From Delphinus delphis (lineage: Eukaryota > Chordata > Mammalia > Artiodactyla > Delphinidae), in contig NW_027192650.1 of NCBI RefSeq assembly GCF_949987515.2, forward strand, positions 3,348,001 through 3,412,000: 64,000 nucleotides of DNA, given 5' to 3'. Shown piece after piece: positions 52,772 to 64,000 of the stretch. The translations under genes and the position numbers were made by a program. Below the pieces are notes generated by a model. The model was not told where the DNA came from and made no database searches. It worked only from the letters and a program-made list of their open reading frames with translations. Within the stretch, counting starts at the first letter, position 1. Every line of letters begins with the position of its first letter.

Positions 52772-54350
52772 TGATAGGATTGGAGAGGTTCGGTGAGCAA
52801 ATGAAGACCCTTTGAAGTCATATTGCACGGTACCCATTCCACGGGTCTTAACTCTCCAGGTTTAAGGTATTCTTCCTTCAGCTAAAACATGCATGTGGAA
52901 CCCAAGTATAATCAACCATGTGAACGGGAGACGTGTTCAAATATGTCTCAGTTTTCCTCCCCTGGTACTCGGGTGCAACATTCCAGATGCTTTACTAACA
53001 CTCTCCCCACTTGGAGAGTCAGCGCCTTTAACCTCCTGTTTGGCCCAGTTTGCAATTTCTGCGGAAGATGAACAGGAATAGCGAGAACCAATGAGAGGCT
53101 AGCTGGAGGTGTCTGGACGGGCAAATTTAACTCTCATTTCCCACCAGGAAGAGGAATTAACCAAAGGCTCAGCATGCCGGGCCAGATCCAGATTAGGGCC
53201 TGAAGCCATCCTGCGGTGTTGCGGCCAGGTCACAAGAAAGCGAGTTGAAGAAAGGAGCTCAGGGGCACTGTAATTCACAAACCTGCAGAGTTATAAATGA
53301 CAGAGCTATCGTCCAAAAATAGACTGAAGTAAGGCTGCCAAGAGGACTTGAAAGCGGGGCAGAATTGCAGGAAACCGATTTCAGGAGGTAGACTGGAATT
53401 GCATTGAAAGCATAGGAAAAGAGGCAGAACGTCCACAATGATGCACTTGGCCAAAAAGGGCGTATGCGTTTTTTCCTGAATATATTCAGGAAAAAACGCA
53501 TACGCCCTTTTTGGCCAACCAAGCAAGCTTGCAAAGGAAATCTGCACTACAATGAAGTCTCACTTCCCCCCGGTCAAAAGGGCCATCTGCAAAAAGTGTA
53601 AAATCCAGAAAGGCAACAGGCCATTGAGAACTGGGAGCCTTGTTATGCTGATGGGCGGGATGTAAATTGCCAACAGACACTTGGGAGAAGTGTATGGTGT
53701 TTCCTGAAACATCTAAAAAACAAAGCAACAGAGCCTAGGGCACTTCCACTTATGGTCCTATAGCTTAGGGAAATTAAAATCAAAAAGACACAGCCACCCC
53801 AAAGTTTGGAACGGCTCTGTTTACAAGAACCTTGTTTACAGTACAAGTTCAACATCGCAGAAAGTGAAAAATGGATAAAGAACTTGTGGTACTTACGTAC
53901 AATGCAGTATCACTCAGCAATGAAATCTATGTCATCAGGCCCGTAGCAGCATAATGAGTAGATTCAGGTACGATGATTCTAACTGAAATAAGTCACACAG
54001 AAAAAGAAACATCATAAGATATCACTAATACACGGAATGTAAACTTGGCTACACAGGAACTGAATTCCAAAACAGAACAGGGTCTCAAATTTAGAAAACC
54101 AACTTATGCTTGCTTAAGGGGAAAGGTGAGTTGGGGTGCTGCATAAAACCAGAGATTGAAATGAGCACAGATAAAGTTCCTTAAGTCAAATATGGAATAG
54201 ACAAGAGCTACTCCTTGCTCAACGAAATGGACTCAACACCGCATATTAAACGCCTAAGAATGTACCTGAGTAGTAAGTATCTTAAAACCTATGGATTGCT
54301 ATGTCTCCGAAAGAGAATCAAGTGTGTGTACAGGGGCATAAACGCAGCAG
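52772..54350 (+). repeat. Array B unit 19 (short form, recent duplicate of unit 18)
   Basis: Perfect hairpin at 53447-53518. I see no difference from unit 18 from about 51,515/53,094 through to about 52,950/54,529. Confidence 0.96.
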
Positions 54351-55929
54351 TGATAGGATTGGAGAGGTTCGGTGAGCAAATGAAGACCCTTTGAAGTCAT
54401 ATTGCACGGTACCCATTCCACGGGTCTTAACTCTCCAGGTTTAAGGTATTCTTCCTTCAGCTAAAACATGCATGTGGAACCCAAGTATAATCAACCATGT
54501 GAACGGGAGACGTGTTCAAATATGTCTCAGCTTTCCTCCCCTGGTACTCGGGTGCAACATTCCAGATGCTTTACTAACACTCTCCCCACTTGGAGAGTCA
54601 GCGCCTTTAACCTCCTGTTTGGCCCAGTTTGCAATTTCTGCGGAAGATGAACAGGAATAGCGAGAACCAATGAGAGACTAGCTGGAGGTGTCTGGACGGG
54701 CAAATTTAACTCTCATTTCCCACCAGGAAGAGGAAATAACCAAAGGCTCAGCGTGCCGTGCCGGAACCAGATTAGGGCCTGAAGCCATCCTGCGGTGTTG
54801 CGGCCAGGTCACAAAAAAGCAAGTTGAAGAAAGACGCTCAGGGGCACTGTAATTCACAAACCTGCAGAGTTATAAATGACAGCTATCGTCCAAAAATAGA
54901 CTGAAGTAAGGCTGCCAAGAGGACTTGAAAGCGGGGCAGAATTGCAGGAAACCGATTTCAGGAGGTAGACTGGAATTGCATTGAAAGCATAGGAAAAGAG
55001 GCAGAACGTCCACAATGATGCACTTGGCCAAAAAGGGCGTATGCGTTTTTTCCTGAATATATTCAGGAAAAAACGCATACGCCCTTTTTGGCCAACCAAG
55101 CAAGCTTGCAAAGGAAATCTGCACTACAATGAAGTCTCACTTCCCCCCGGTCAAAAGGGCCATCTGAAAAAAGTGTAAAATCCAGAAAGGCAGGACAGGC
55201 CATGGAGAACTGGGAGCCTTGTTATGCTGATGGGCGGGATGTAAATTGCCAACAACCACTTGGGAGAAGTGTATGGTGTTTCCTTAAACATCTAAAAAAC
55301 AAAGCAACAGAACCTAGGGCACTTCCACTTATGGTCCTATAGCTTAGGGAAATTAAAATCAAAAAGACACAGTCACCCCAAAGTTTGGAACGGCTCTGTT
55401 TACAAGAACCTCGTTTACAGTACAAGTTCAACATCACAGAAAGTGAAAAATGGATAAAGAAGTTGTGGTATTTACTTACAAAGCAATATCACTCAGCAAT
55501 GAAATCTGTGTCATCAGGCCCTTAGCAGCACAATGAGTGGATTCAGGTATGATGATTCTAACTGAAGTAAGTCACACAGAAAAAGAAACATCATAAGATA
55601 TCAGTAATACACGGAATGTAAACTTGGCTACACAGGAACTGAATTACAGAACAGAACAGGGTCTCAAATTTAGAAAACCAACTTATGCTTGCTTAAGGGT
55701 AAAGGTGAGTTGGGGTGCTGCATAAAACCAGAGATTGAAATGAGCACAGATAAAGTTCCTTAAGTCAAATATGGAATAGACAAGAGCTACTCCTTGCTCA
55801 ACGAAATGGACTCAACACCGCATATTAAACGCCTAAGAATGTACCTGACTAGTAAGTATCTTAAAACCTATGGATTGCTATGTCTCCGAAAGAGAATCAA
55901 GCATGTGTACAGGGGCATAAACGCAGCAG
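54351..55929 (+). repeat. Array B unit 20 (short form)
   Basis: Perfect hairpin at 55024-55095; subtype I. Pairs with unit 22 (CACAAAAAAGCAAG, CACAGTCACCCC, AACATCACAG). Confidence 0.96.
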
Positions 55930-57508
55930 TGATAGGATTGGAGAGGTTCGGTGAGCAAATGAAGACCCTTTGAAGTCATATTGCATGGTACCCATTCCAC
56001 GGGTCTCAACTCTCCAGGTTTAAGGTATTCTTCCTTCAGCTAAAACATGCATGTGGAACCCAAGTATGATCAACCATGTGAACGGGAGACGTGTTCAAAT
56101 ATGTCTCAGCTTTCCTCCCCTGGTACTCGGGTGCAACATTCCAGACGCTTTACTAACACTCTCCCCACTTGGAGAGTCAGCGCCTTTAACCTCCTGTTTG
56201 GCCCAGTTTGCAATTTCTGCGGAAGATGAACAGGAATAGCGAGAACCAATGAGAGGCTAGCTGGAGGTGTCTGGACGGGCAAATTTAACTCTCATTTCCC
56301 ACCAGGAAGAGGAATTAACCAAAGGCTCAGCATGCCGGGCCGGATCCAGATTAGGGCCTGAAGCCATCCTGCGGTGTTGCGGCCAGCTCAAAAGAAAGCG
56401 AGTTGAAGAAAGGAGCTCAGGGGCACTGTAATTCACAAACCTGCAGAGTTATAAATGACAGCTATCGTCCAAAAATAGACTGAAGTAAGGCTGCCAAGAG
56501 GACTTGAAAGCGGGGCAGAATTGCAGGAAACCGATTTCAGGAGGTAGACTGGAATTGCATTGAAAGCATAGGAAAAGAGGCAGAACGTCCACAATGATGC
56601 ACTTGGCCAAAAAGGGCGTATGCGTTTTTTCCTGAATATATTCAGGAAAAAACGCATACGCCCTTTTTGGCCAACCAAGCAAGCTTGCAAAGGAAATCTG
56701 CACTACAATGAAGTCTCACTTCCCCCCGGTCAAAAGGGCCATCTGAAAAAAGTGTAAAATCCAGAAAGGCAGGACAGGCCATGGAGAACTGGGAGCCTTG
56801 TTATGCTGATGGGCGGGATGTAAATTGCCAACAACCACTCGGGAGAAGTGTATGGTGTTTCCTGAAACATCTAAAAAACAAAGCAACAGAACCTAGGGCA
56901 CTTCCACTTATGGTCCTATAGCTTAGGGAAATTAAAATCAAAAAGACACAGCCACCCCAAAGTTTGGAACGGCTCTGTTTACAAGAACCTCGTTTACAGT
57001 ACAAGTTCAACATCGCAGAAATTGAAAAATGGATAAAGAAGTTGTGGTATGTACTTACAAAGCAATATCACTCAGCAATGAAATCTGTGTCATCAGGCCC
57101 TTAGCAGCACAATGAGTGGATTCAGGTATGATGATTCTAACTGAAGAAAGTCACACAGAAAAAGAAACATCATAAGATATCAGTAATACACGGAATGTAA
57201 ACTTGGCTACACAGGAACTGAATTACAGAACAGAACAGGGTCTCAAATTTAGAAAACCAACTTATGCTTGCTTAAGGGGAAAGGTGAGTTGGGGTGCTGC
57301 ATAAAACCAGAGATTGAAATGAGCACAGATAAAGTTCCTTAAGTCAAATATGGAATAGACAAGAGCTACTCCTTGCTCAACGAAATGGACTCAACACCGC
57401 ATATTAAACGCCTAAGAATGTACCTGAGTAGTAAGTATCTTAAAACCTATGGATTGCTATGTCTCCGAAAGAGAATCAAGTGTGTGTACAGGGGCATAAA
57501 CGCAGCAG
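55930..57508 (+). repeat. Array B unit 21 (short form)
   Basis: Perfect hairpin at 56603-56674; subtype I. Pairs with unit 23 (GCCGGATCCAG, GAAATTGAAAAATGG, CTGAAGAAAGTC). Confidence 0.96.
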
Positions 57509-59087
57509 TGATAGGATTGGAGAGGTTCGGTGAGCAAATGAAGACCCTTTGAAGTCATATTGCACGGTACCCATTCCACGGGTCTTAACTCTCCAGGTTT
57601 AAGGTATTCTTCCTTCAGCTAAAACATGCATGTGGAACCCAAGTATAATCAACCATGTGAACGGGAGACGTGTTCAAATATGTCTCAGTTTTCCTCCCCT
57701 GGTACTCGGGTGCAACATTCCAGATGCTTTACTAACACTCTCCCCACTTGGAGAGTCAGCGCCTTTAACCTCCTGTTTGGCCCAGTTTGCAATTTCTGCG
57801 GAAGATGAACAGGAATAGCGAGAACCAATGAGAGACTAGCTGGAGGTGTCTGGACGGGCAAATTTAACTCTCATTTCCCACCAGGAAGAGGAAATAACCA
57901 AAGGCTCAGCGTGCCGTGCCGGAACCAGATTAGGGCCTGAAGCCATCCTGCGGTGTTGCGGCCAGGTCACAAAAAAGCAAGTTGAAGAAAGGAGCTCAGG
58001 GGCACTGTAATTCACAAACCTGCAGAGTTATAAATGACAGCTATCGTCCAAAAATAGACTGAAGTAAGGCTGCCAAGAGGACTTGAAAGCGGGGCAGAAT
58101 TGCAGGAAACCGATTTCAGGAGGTAGACTGGAATTGCATTGAAAGCATAGGAAAAGAGGCAGAACGTCCACAATGATGCACTTGGCCAAAAAGGGCGTAT
58201 GCGTTTTTTCCTGAATATATTCAGGAAAAAACGCATACGCCCTTTTTGGCCAACCAAGCAAGCTTGCAAAGGAAATCTGCACTACAATGAAGTCTCACTT
58301 CCCCCCGGTCAAAAGGGCCATCTGAAAAAAGTGTAAAATCCAGAAAGGCAGGACAGGCCATGGAGAACTGGGAGCCTTGTTATGCTGATGGGCGGGATGT
58401 AAATTGCCAACAACCACTCGGGAGAAGTGTATGGTGTTTCCTGAAACATCTAAAAAACAAAGCAACAGAACCTAGGGCACTTCCACTTATGGTCCTATAG
58501 CTTAGGGAAATTAAAATCAAAAAGACACAGTCACCCCAAAGTTTGGAACGGCTCTGTTTACAAGAACCTCGTTTACAGTACAAGTTCAACATCACAGAAA
58601 GTGAAAAATGGATAAAGAAGTTGTGGTATTTACTTACAAAGCAATATCACTCAGCAATGAAATCTGTGTCATCAGGCCCTTAGCAGCACAATGAGTGGAT
58701 TCAGGTATGATGATTCTAACTGAAGTAAGTCACACAGAAAAAGAAACATCATAAGATATCAGTAATACACGGAATGTAAACTTGGCTACACAGGAACTGA
58801 ATTACAGAACAGAACAGGGTCTCAAATTTAGAAAACCAACTTATGCTTGCTTAAGGGTAAAGGTGAGTTGGGGTGCTGCATAAAACCAGAGATTGAAATG
58901 AGCACAGATAAAGTTCCTTAAGTCAAATATGGAATAGACAAGAGCTACTCCTTGCTCAACGAAATGGACTCAACACCGCATATTAAACGCCTAAGAATGT
59001 ACCTGACTAGTAAGTATCTTAAAACCTATGGATTGCTATGTCTCCGAAAGAGAATCAAGCATGTGTACAGGGGCATAAACGCAGCAG
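57509..59087 (+). repeat. Array B unit 22 (short form)
   Basis: Perfect hairpin at 58182-58253; subtype I. Near-copy of unit 20, 3,158 bases away. Confidence 0.96.
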
Positions 59088-60666
59088 TGATAGGATTGGA
59101 GAGGTTCGGTGAGCAAATGAAGACCCTTTGAAGTCATATTGCATGGTACCCATTCCACGGGTCTCAACTCTCCAGGTTTAAGGTATTCTTCCTTCAGCTA
59201 AAACATGCATGTGGAACCCAAGTATGATCAACCATGTGAACGGGAGACGTGTTCAAATATGTCTCAGCTTTCCTCCCCTGGTACTCGGGTGCAACATTCC
59301 AGACGCTTTACTAACACTCTCCCCACTTGGAGAGTCAGCGCCTTTAACCTCCTGTTTGGCCCAGTTTGCAATTTCTGCGGAAGATGAACAGGAATAGCGA
59401 GAACCAATGAGAGGCTAGCTGGAGGTGTCTGGACGGGCAAATTTAACTCTCATTTCCCACCAGGAAGAGGAATTAACCAAAGGCTCAGCATGCCGGGCCG
59501 GATCCAGATTAGGGCCTGAAGCCATCCTGCGGTGTTGCGGCCAGCTCAAAAGAAAGCGAGTTGAAGAAAGGAGCTCAGGGGCACTGTAATTCACAAACCT
59601 GCAGAGTTATAAATGACAGCTATCGTCCAAAAATAGACTGAAGTAAGGCTGCCAAGAGGACTTGAAAGCGGGGCAGAATTGCAGGAAACCGATTTCAGGA
59701 GGTAGACTGGAATTGCATTGAAAGCATAGGAAAAGAGGCAGAACGTCCACAATGATGCACTTGGCCAAAAAGGGCGTATGCGTTTTTTCCTGAATATATT
59801 CAGGAAAAAACGCATACGCCCTTTTTGGCCAACCAAGCAAGCTTGCAAAGGAAATCTGCACTACAATGAAGTCTCACTTCCCCCCGGTCAAAAGGGCCAT
59901 CTGAAAAAAGTGTAAAATCCAGAAAGGCAGGACAGGCCATGGAGAACTGGGAGCCTTGTTATGCTGATGGGCGGGATGTAAATTGCCAACAACCACTCGG
60001 GAGAAGTGTATGGTGTTTCCTGAAACATCTAAAAAACAAAGCAACAGAACCTAGGGCACTTCCACTTATGGTCCTATAGCTTAGGGAAATTAAAATCAAA
60101 AAGACACAGCCACCCCAAAGTTTGGAACGGCTCTGTTTACAAGAACCTCGTTTACAGTACAAGTTCAACATCGCAGAAATTGAAAAATGGATAAAGAAGT
60201 TGTGGTATGTACTTACAAAGCAATATCACTCAGCAATGAAATCTGTGTCATCAGGCCCTTAGCAGCACAATGAGTGGATTCAGGTATGATGATTCTAACT
60301 GAAGAAAGTCACACAGAAAAAGAAACATCATAAGATATCAGTAATACACGGAATGTAAACTTGGCTACACAGGAACTGAATTACAGAACAGAACAGGGTC
60401 TCAAATTTAGAAAACCAACTTATGCTTGATTAAGGGGAAAGGTGAGTTGGGGTGCTGCATAAAACCAGAGATTGAAATGAGCACAGATAAAGTTCCTTAA
60501 GTCAAATATGGAATAGACAAGAGCTACTCCTTGCTCAACGAAATGGACTCAACACCGCATATTAAACGCCTAAGAATGTACCTGACTAGTAAGTATCGTA
60601 AAACCTATGGATTGCTATGTCTCCGAAAGAGAATCAAGCATGTGTACAGGGGCATAAACGCAGCAG
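59088..60666 (+). repeat. Array B unit 23 (short form)
   Basis: Perfect hairpin at 59761-59832; subtype I. Near-copy of unit 21. Confidence 0.96.
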
Positions 60667-62245
60667 TGATAGGATTGGAGAGGTTCGGTGAGCAAATGAA
60701 GACCCTTTGAAGTCATATTGCATGGTACCCATTCCACGGGTCTCAACTCTCCAGGTTTAAGGTATTCTTCCTTCAGCTAAAACATGCATGTGGAACCCAA
60801 GTATGATCAACCATGTGAACGGGAGACGTGTTCAAATATGTCTCAGCTTTCCTCCCCTGGTACTCGGGTGCAACATTCCAGACGCTTTACTAACACTCTC
60901 CCCACTTGGAGAGTCAGCGCCTTTAACCTCCTGTTTGGCCCAGTTTGCAATTTCTGCGGAAGATGAACAGGAATAGCGAGAACCAATGAGAGGCTAGCTG
61001 GAGGTGTCTGGACGGGCAAATTTAACTCTCATTTCCCACCAGGAAGAGGAAATAACCAAAGGCTCAGCGTGCCGTACCGGAACCAGATTAGGGCCTGAAG
61101 CCATCCTGCGGTGTTGCGGCCAGCTCAAAAGAAAGCGAGTTGAAGAAAGGAGCTCAAGGGCACTGTAATTCACAAACCTGCAGAGTTATAAATGACAGCT
61201 ATCGTCCAAAAATAGACTGAAGTAAGGCTGCCAAGAGGACTTGAAAGCGGGGCAGAATTGCAGGAAACCGATTTCAGGAGGTAGACTGGAATTGCATTGA
61301 AAGCATAGGAAAAGAGGCAGAACGTCCACAATGATGCACTTGGCCAAAAAGGGCGTATGCGTTTTTTCCTGAATATATTCAGGAAAAAACGCATACGCCC
61401 TTTTTGGCCAACCAAGCAAGCTTGCAAAGGAAATCTGCACTACAATGAAGTCTCACTTCCCCCCGGTCAAAAGGGCCATCTGAAAAAAGTGTAAAATCCA
61501 GAAAGGAAGGACAGGCCATGGAGAACTGGGAGCCTTGTTATGCTGATGGGCGGGATGTAAATTGCCAACAACCACTCGGGAGAAGTGTATGGTGTTTCCT
61601 GAAACATCTAAAAAACAAAGCAACAGAACCTAGGGCACTTCCACTTATGGTCCTATAGCTTAGGGAAATTAAAATCAAAAAGACACAGCCACCCCAAAGT
61701 TTGGAACGGCTCTGTTTACAAGAACCTCGTTTACAGTACAAGTTCAACATCGCAGAAATTGAAAAATGGATAAAGAAGTTGTGGTATTTACTTACAAAGC
61801 AATATCACTCAGCAATGAAATCTGTGTCATCAGGCCCTTAGCAGCACAATGAGTGGATTCAGGTATGATGATTCTAACTGAAGAAAGTCACACAGAAAAA
61901 GAAACATCATAAGATATCAGTAATACACGGAATGTAAACTTGGCTACACAGGAACTGAATTACAGAACAGAACAGGGTCTCAAATTTAGAAAACCAACTT
62001 ATGCTTGCTTAAGGGGAAAGGTGAGTTGGGGTGCTGCATAAAACCAGAGATTGAAATGAGCACAGATAAAGTTCCTTAAGTCAAATATGGAATAGACAAG
62101 AGCTACTCCTTGCTCAACGAAATGGACTCAACACCGCATATTAAACGCCTAAGAATGTACCTGACTAGTAAGTATCGTAAAACCTAGGGATTGCTATGTC
62201 TCTGAAAGAGAATCAAGCGTGTGTACAGGGGCATAAACGCAGCAG
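60667..62245 (+). repeat. Array B unit 24 (short form)
   Basis: Perfect hairpin at 61340-61411; subtype I. Shares GAAATTGAAAAATGG with units 21 and 23. Confidence 0.96.
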
Positions 62246-63824
62246 TGATAGGATTGGAGAGGTTCGGTGAGCAAATGAAGACCCTTTGAAGTCATATTGC
62301 ATGGTACCCATTCCACGGGTCTCAACTCTCCAGGTTTAAGGTATTCTTCCTTCAGCTAAAACATGCATGTGGAACCCAAGTATGATCAACCATGTGAACG
62401 GGAGACGTGTTCAAATATGTCTCAGTTTTCCTCCCCTGGTACTCGGGTGCAACATTCCAGACGCTTTACTAACACTCTCCCCACTTGGAGAGTCAGCGTC
62501 TTTAACCTCCTGTTTGGCCCAGTTTGCAATTTCTGCGGAAGATGAACAGGAATAGCGAGAACCAATGAGAGGCTAGCTGGAGGTGTCTGGACGGGCAAAT
62601 TTAACTCTCATTTCCCACGAGGAAGAGGAAATAACCAAAGGCTCAGCGTGCCGTACCAGAACCAGATTAGGGCCTGAAGCCATCCTGCGGTGTTGCGGCC
62701 AGCTCAAAAGAAAGCGAGTTGAAGAAAGGAGCTCAGGGGCACTGTAATTCACAAACCTGCAGAGTTATAAATGACAGCTATCGTCCAAAAATAGACTGAA
62801 GTAAGGCTGCCAAGAGGACTTGAAAGCGGGGCAGAATTGCAGGAAACCGATTTCAGGAGGTAGACTGGAATTGCATTGAAAGCATAGGAAAAGAGGCAGA
62901 ACGTCCACAATGATGCACTTGGCCAAAAAGGGCATATGCGTTTTTTCCTGAATATATTCAGGAAAAAACGCATACGCCCTTTTTGGCCAACCAAGCAAGC
63001 TTGCAAAGGAAATCTGCACTACAATGAAGTCTCACTTCCCCCCGGTCAAAAGGGCCATCTGAAAAAAGTGTAAAATCCAGAAAGGCAGGACAGGCTATGG
63101 AGAACTGGGAGCCTTGTTATGCTGATGGGTGGGATGTAAATTGCCAACAGACACTTGGGAGAAGTGTATGGTGTTTCCTGAAACATCTAAAAAACAAAGC
63201 AACAGAGCCTAGGGCACTGCCACTTATGGTCCTATAGCTTAGGGAAATTAAAATCAAAAAGACACAGCCACCCCAAAGTTTGGGACGCCTCTGTTTACAA
63301 GAACCTCGTTTACAGTACAAGTTCAACATCGCAGAAAGTGAAAAATGGATAAAGAAGTTGTGGTATTCACTTACAAAGCAATATCACTCAGCAATGAAAT
63401 CTGTGTCATCAGGCCCTTAGCAGCACAATGAGTGGATTCAGGTATGATGATTCTAACTGAAGTAAGTCACACAGAAAAAGAAACATCATAAGATATCAGT
63501 AATACACGGAATGTAAACTTGGCTACACAGGAACTGAATTACAGAACAGAACAGGGTCTCAAATTTAGAAAACCAACTTATGCTTGCTTAAGGGGAAAGG
63601 TGAGTTGGGGTGCTGCATAAAACCAGAGATTGAAATGAGCACAGATAAAGTTCCTTAAGTCAAATATGGAATAGACAAGAGCTACTCCTTGCTCAACGAA
63701 ATGGACTCAACATCGCATATTAAACGCCTAAGAATGTACCTGACTAGTAAGTATCTTAAAACCTATGGATTGCTATGTCTCCGAAAGAGAATCAAGCATG
63801 TGTACAGGGGCATAAATGCAGCAG
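62246..63824 (+). repeat. Array B unit 25 (short form)
   Basis: Hairpin at 62919-62990 with one mismatch (GGGCATATGCG); subtype I-like (TATTCACTTAC). Confidence 0.95.
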
Positions 63825-64000
63825 TGATAGGATTGGAGAGGTTCGGTGAGCAAATGAAGACCCTTTGAACTCATATTGCATGGTACCCATTACACGGGTC
63901 TTAACTCTCCAGGTTTAAGGTATTCTTCCTTCAGCTAAAACATGCATGTGGAACCCAAGTATGATCAACCATGTGAACGGGAGACGTGTTCAAATATGTC
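63825..64000 (+). repeat. Array B unit 26 (partial, cut by window end)
   Basis: The first 176 bases of a further unit, so the array continues beyond the window. Confidence 0.95.

Larger units (their letters stand above)
24019..64000 (+). repeat. Macrosatellite array B (25 full units plus partial, open at window end)
   Basis: Hairpin centres are at 24720, 26461, 28211, 29789, 31368, 32947, 34525, 36102, 37682, 39263, 40843, 42423, 44002, 45582, 47162, 48743, 50322, 51903, 53482, 55059, 56638, 58217, 59796, 61375 and 62954. The short-form period is 1577-1581 bp. There are three old long-form units, then 22 complete short units. L1-half subtypes in order from unit 3 are II, I, I, II, I, II, III, II, II, III, II, I, III, I, II, II, II, I, I, I, I, I, I. 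Units after about 51 kb are the most alike, so the homogenised core lies toward or beyond the window end. Confidence 0.97.

Overview
The window looks like mammalian, non-genic nuclear DNA. No intact protein-coding gene is visible. The evidence is 3' ends of LINE-1 elements with 3'-UTR wording typical of cetartiodactyl L1s (for example TATAAAATAGAT followed by an AAGGAACTACTGTATAGCA-like string), a broken class I (gamma-type) endogenous retrovirus, and a very large tandem array. The order assignment (whale, ruminant, camel or pig relatives) rests on recalled L1 wording and is an inference; 'mammal' is much firmer.

Layout. Bases 1-2.9 kb hold a decayed retrovirus (RT/RNase H relic, a probable env-TM relic, a probable LTR), unassigned AT-rich sequence and a short L1 tail. 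From about 2.94 to 18.94 kb comes array A: three older, longer units (two of about 1.75 kb) followed by seven units of 1,577-1,580 bp, the last cut off. A 5'-truncated L1 (18.94-19.68 kb) and about 1.3 kb of single-copy, GC-richer DNA follow, ending in a minisatellite of about 70 bp period. At 21,080 the whole module starts again: the ERV, the L1 tail and the three older units recur at a constant offset of 21,079 bp with roughly 99.5% identity. They lead into array B (24.0 kb to the window end), with 22 complete short-form units and one partial unit. The window is thus a head-to-tail tandem duplication of an ERV plus macrosatellite module, and the two arrays expanded differently afterwards.

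The repeat unit is a composite. About 0.7 kb that I cannot assign to a family is followed by a hairpin sequence and then about 0.85 kb of an old L1 3' end (ORF2 C-terminal part plus 3' UTR, plus strand). The hairpin is the most striking signal: a 72-bp inverted repeat with no spacer, letter-perfect in 21 of the 31 short-type units (the third unit of each array onward), but imperfect in the old edge units. The amplified short unit differs from the older form by loss of about 167 bp beside the hairpin half. Array B also shows three intermixed L1-half subtypes, traces of a three-unit higher-order period, very recent one-unit and two-unit duplications, and a small gene-conversion patch in its third unit. 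No function can be shown from sequence alone. Reasonable hypotheses are a fragile or cruciform-forming satellite, a source of hairpin RNA, or a structural macrosatellite.
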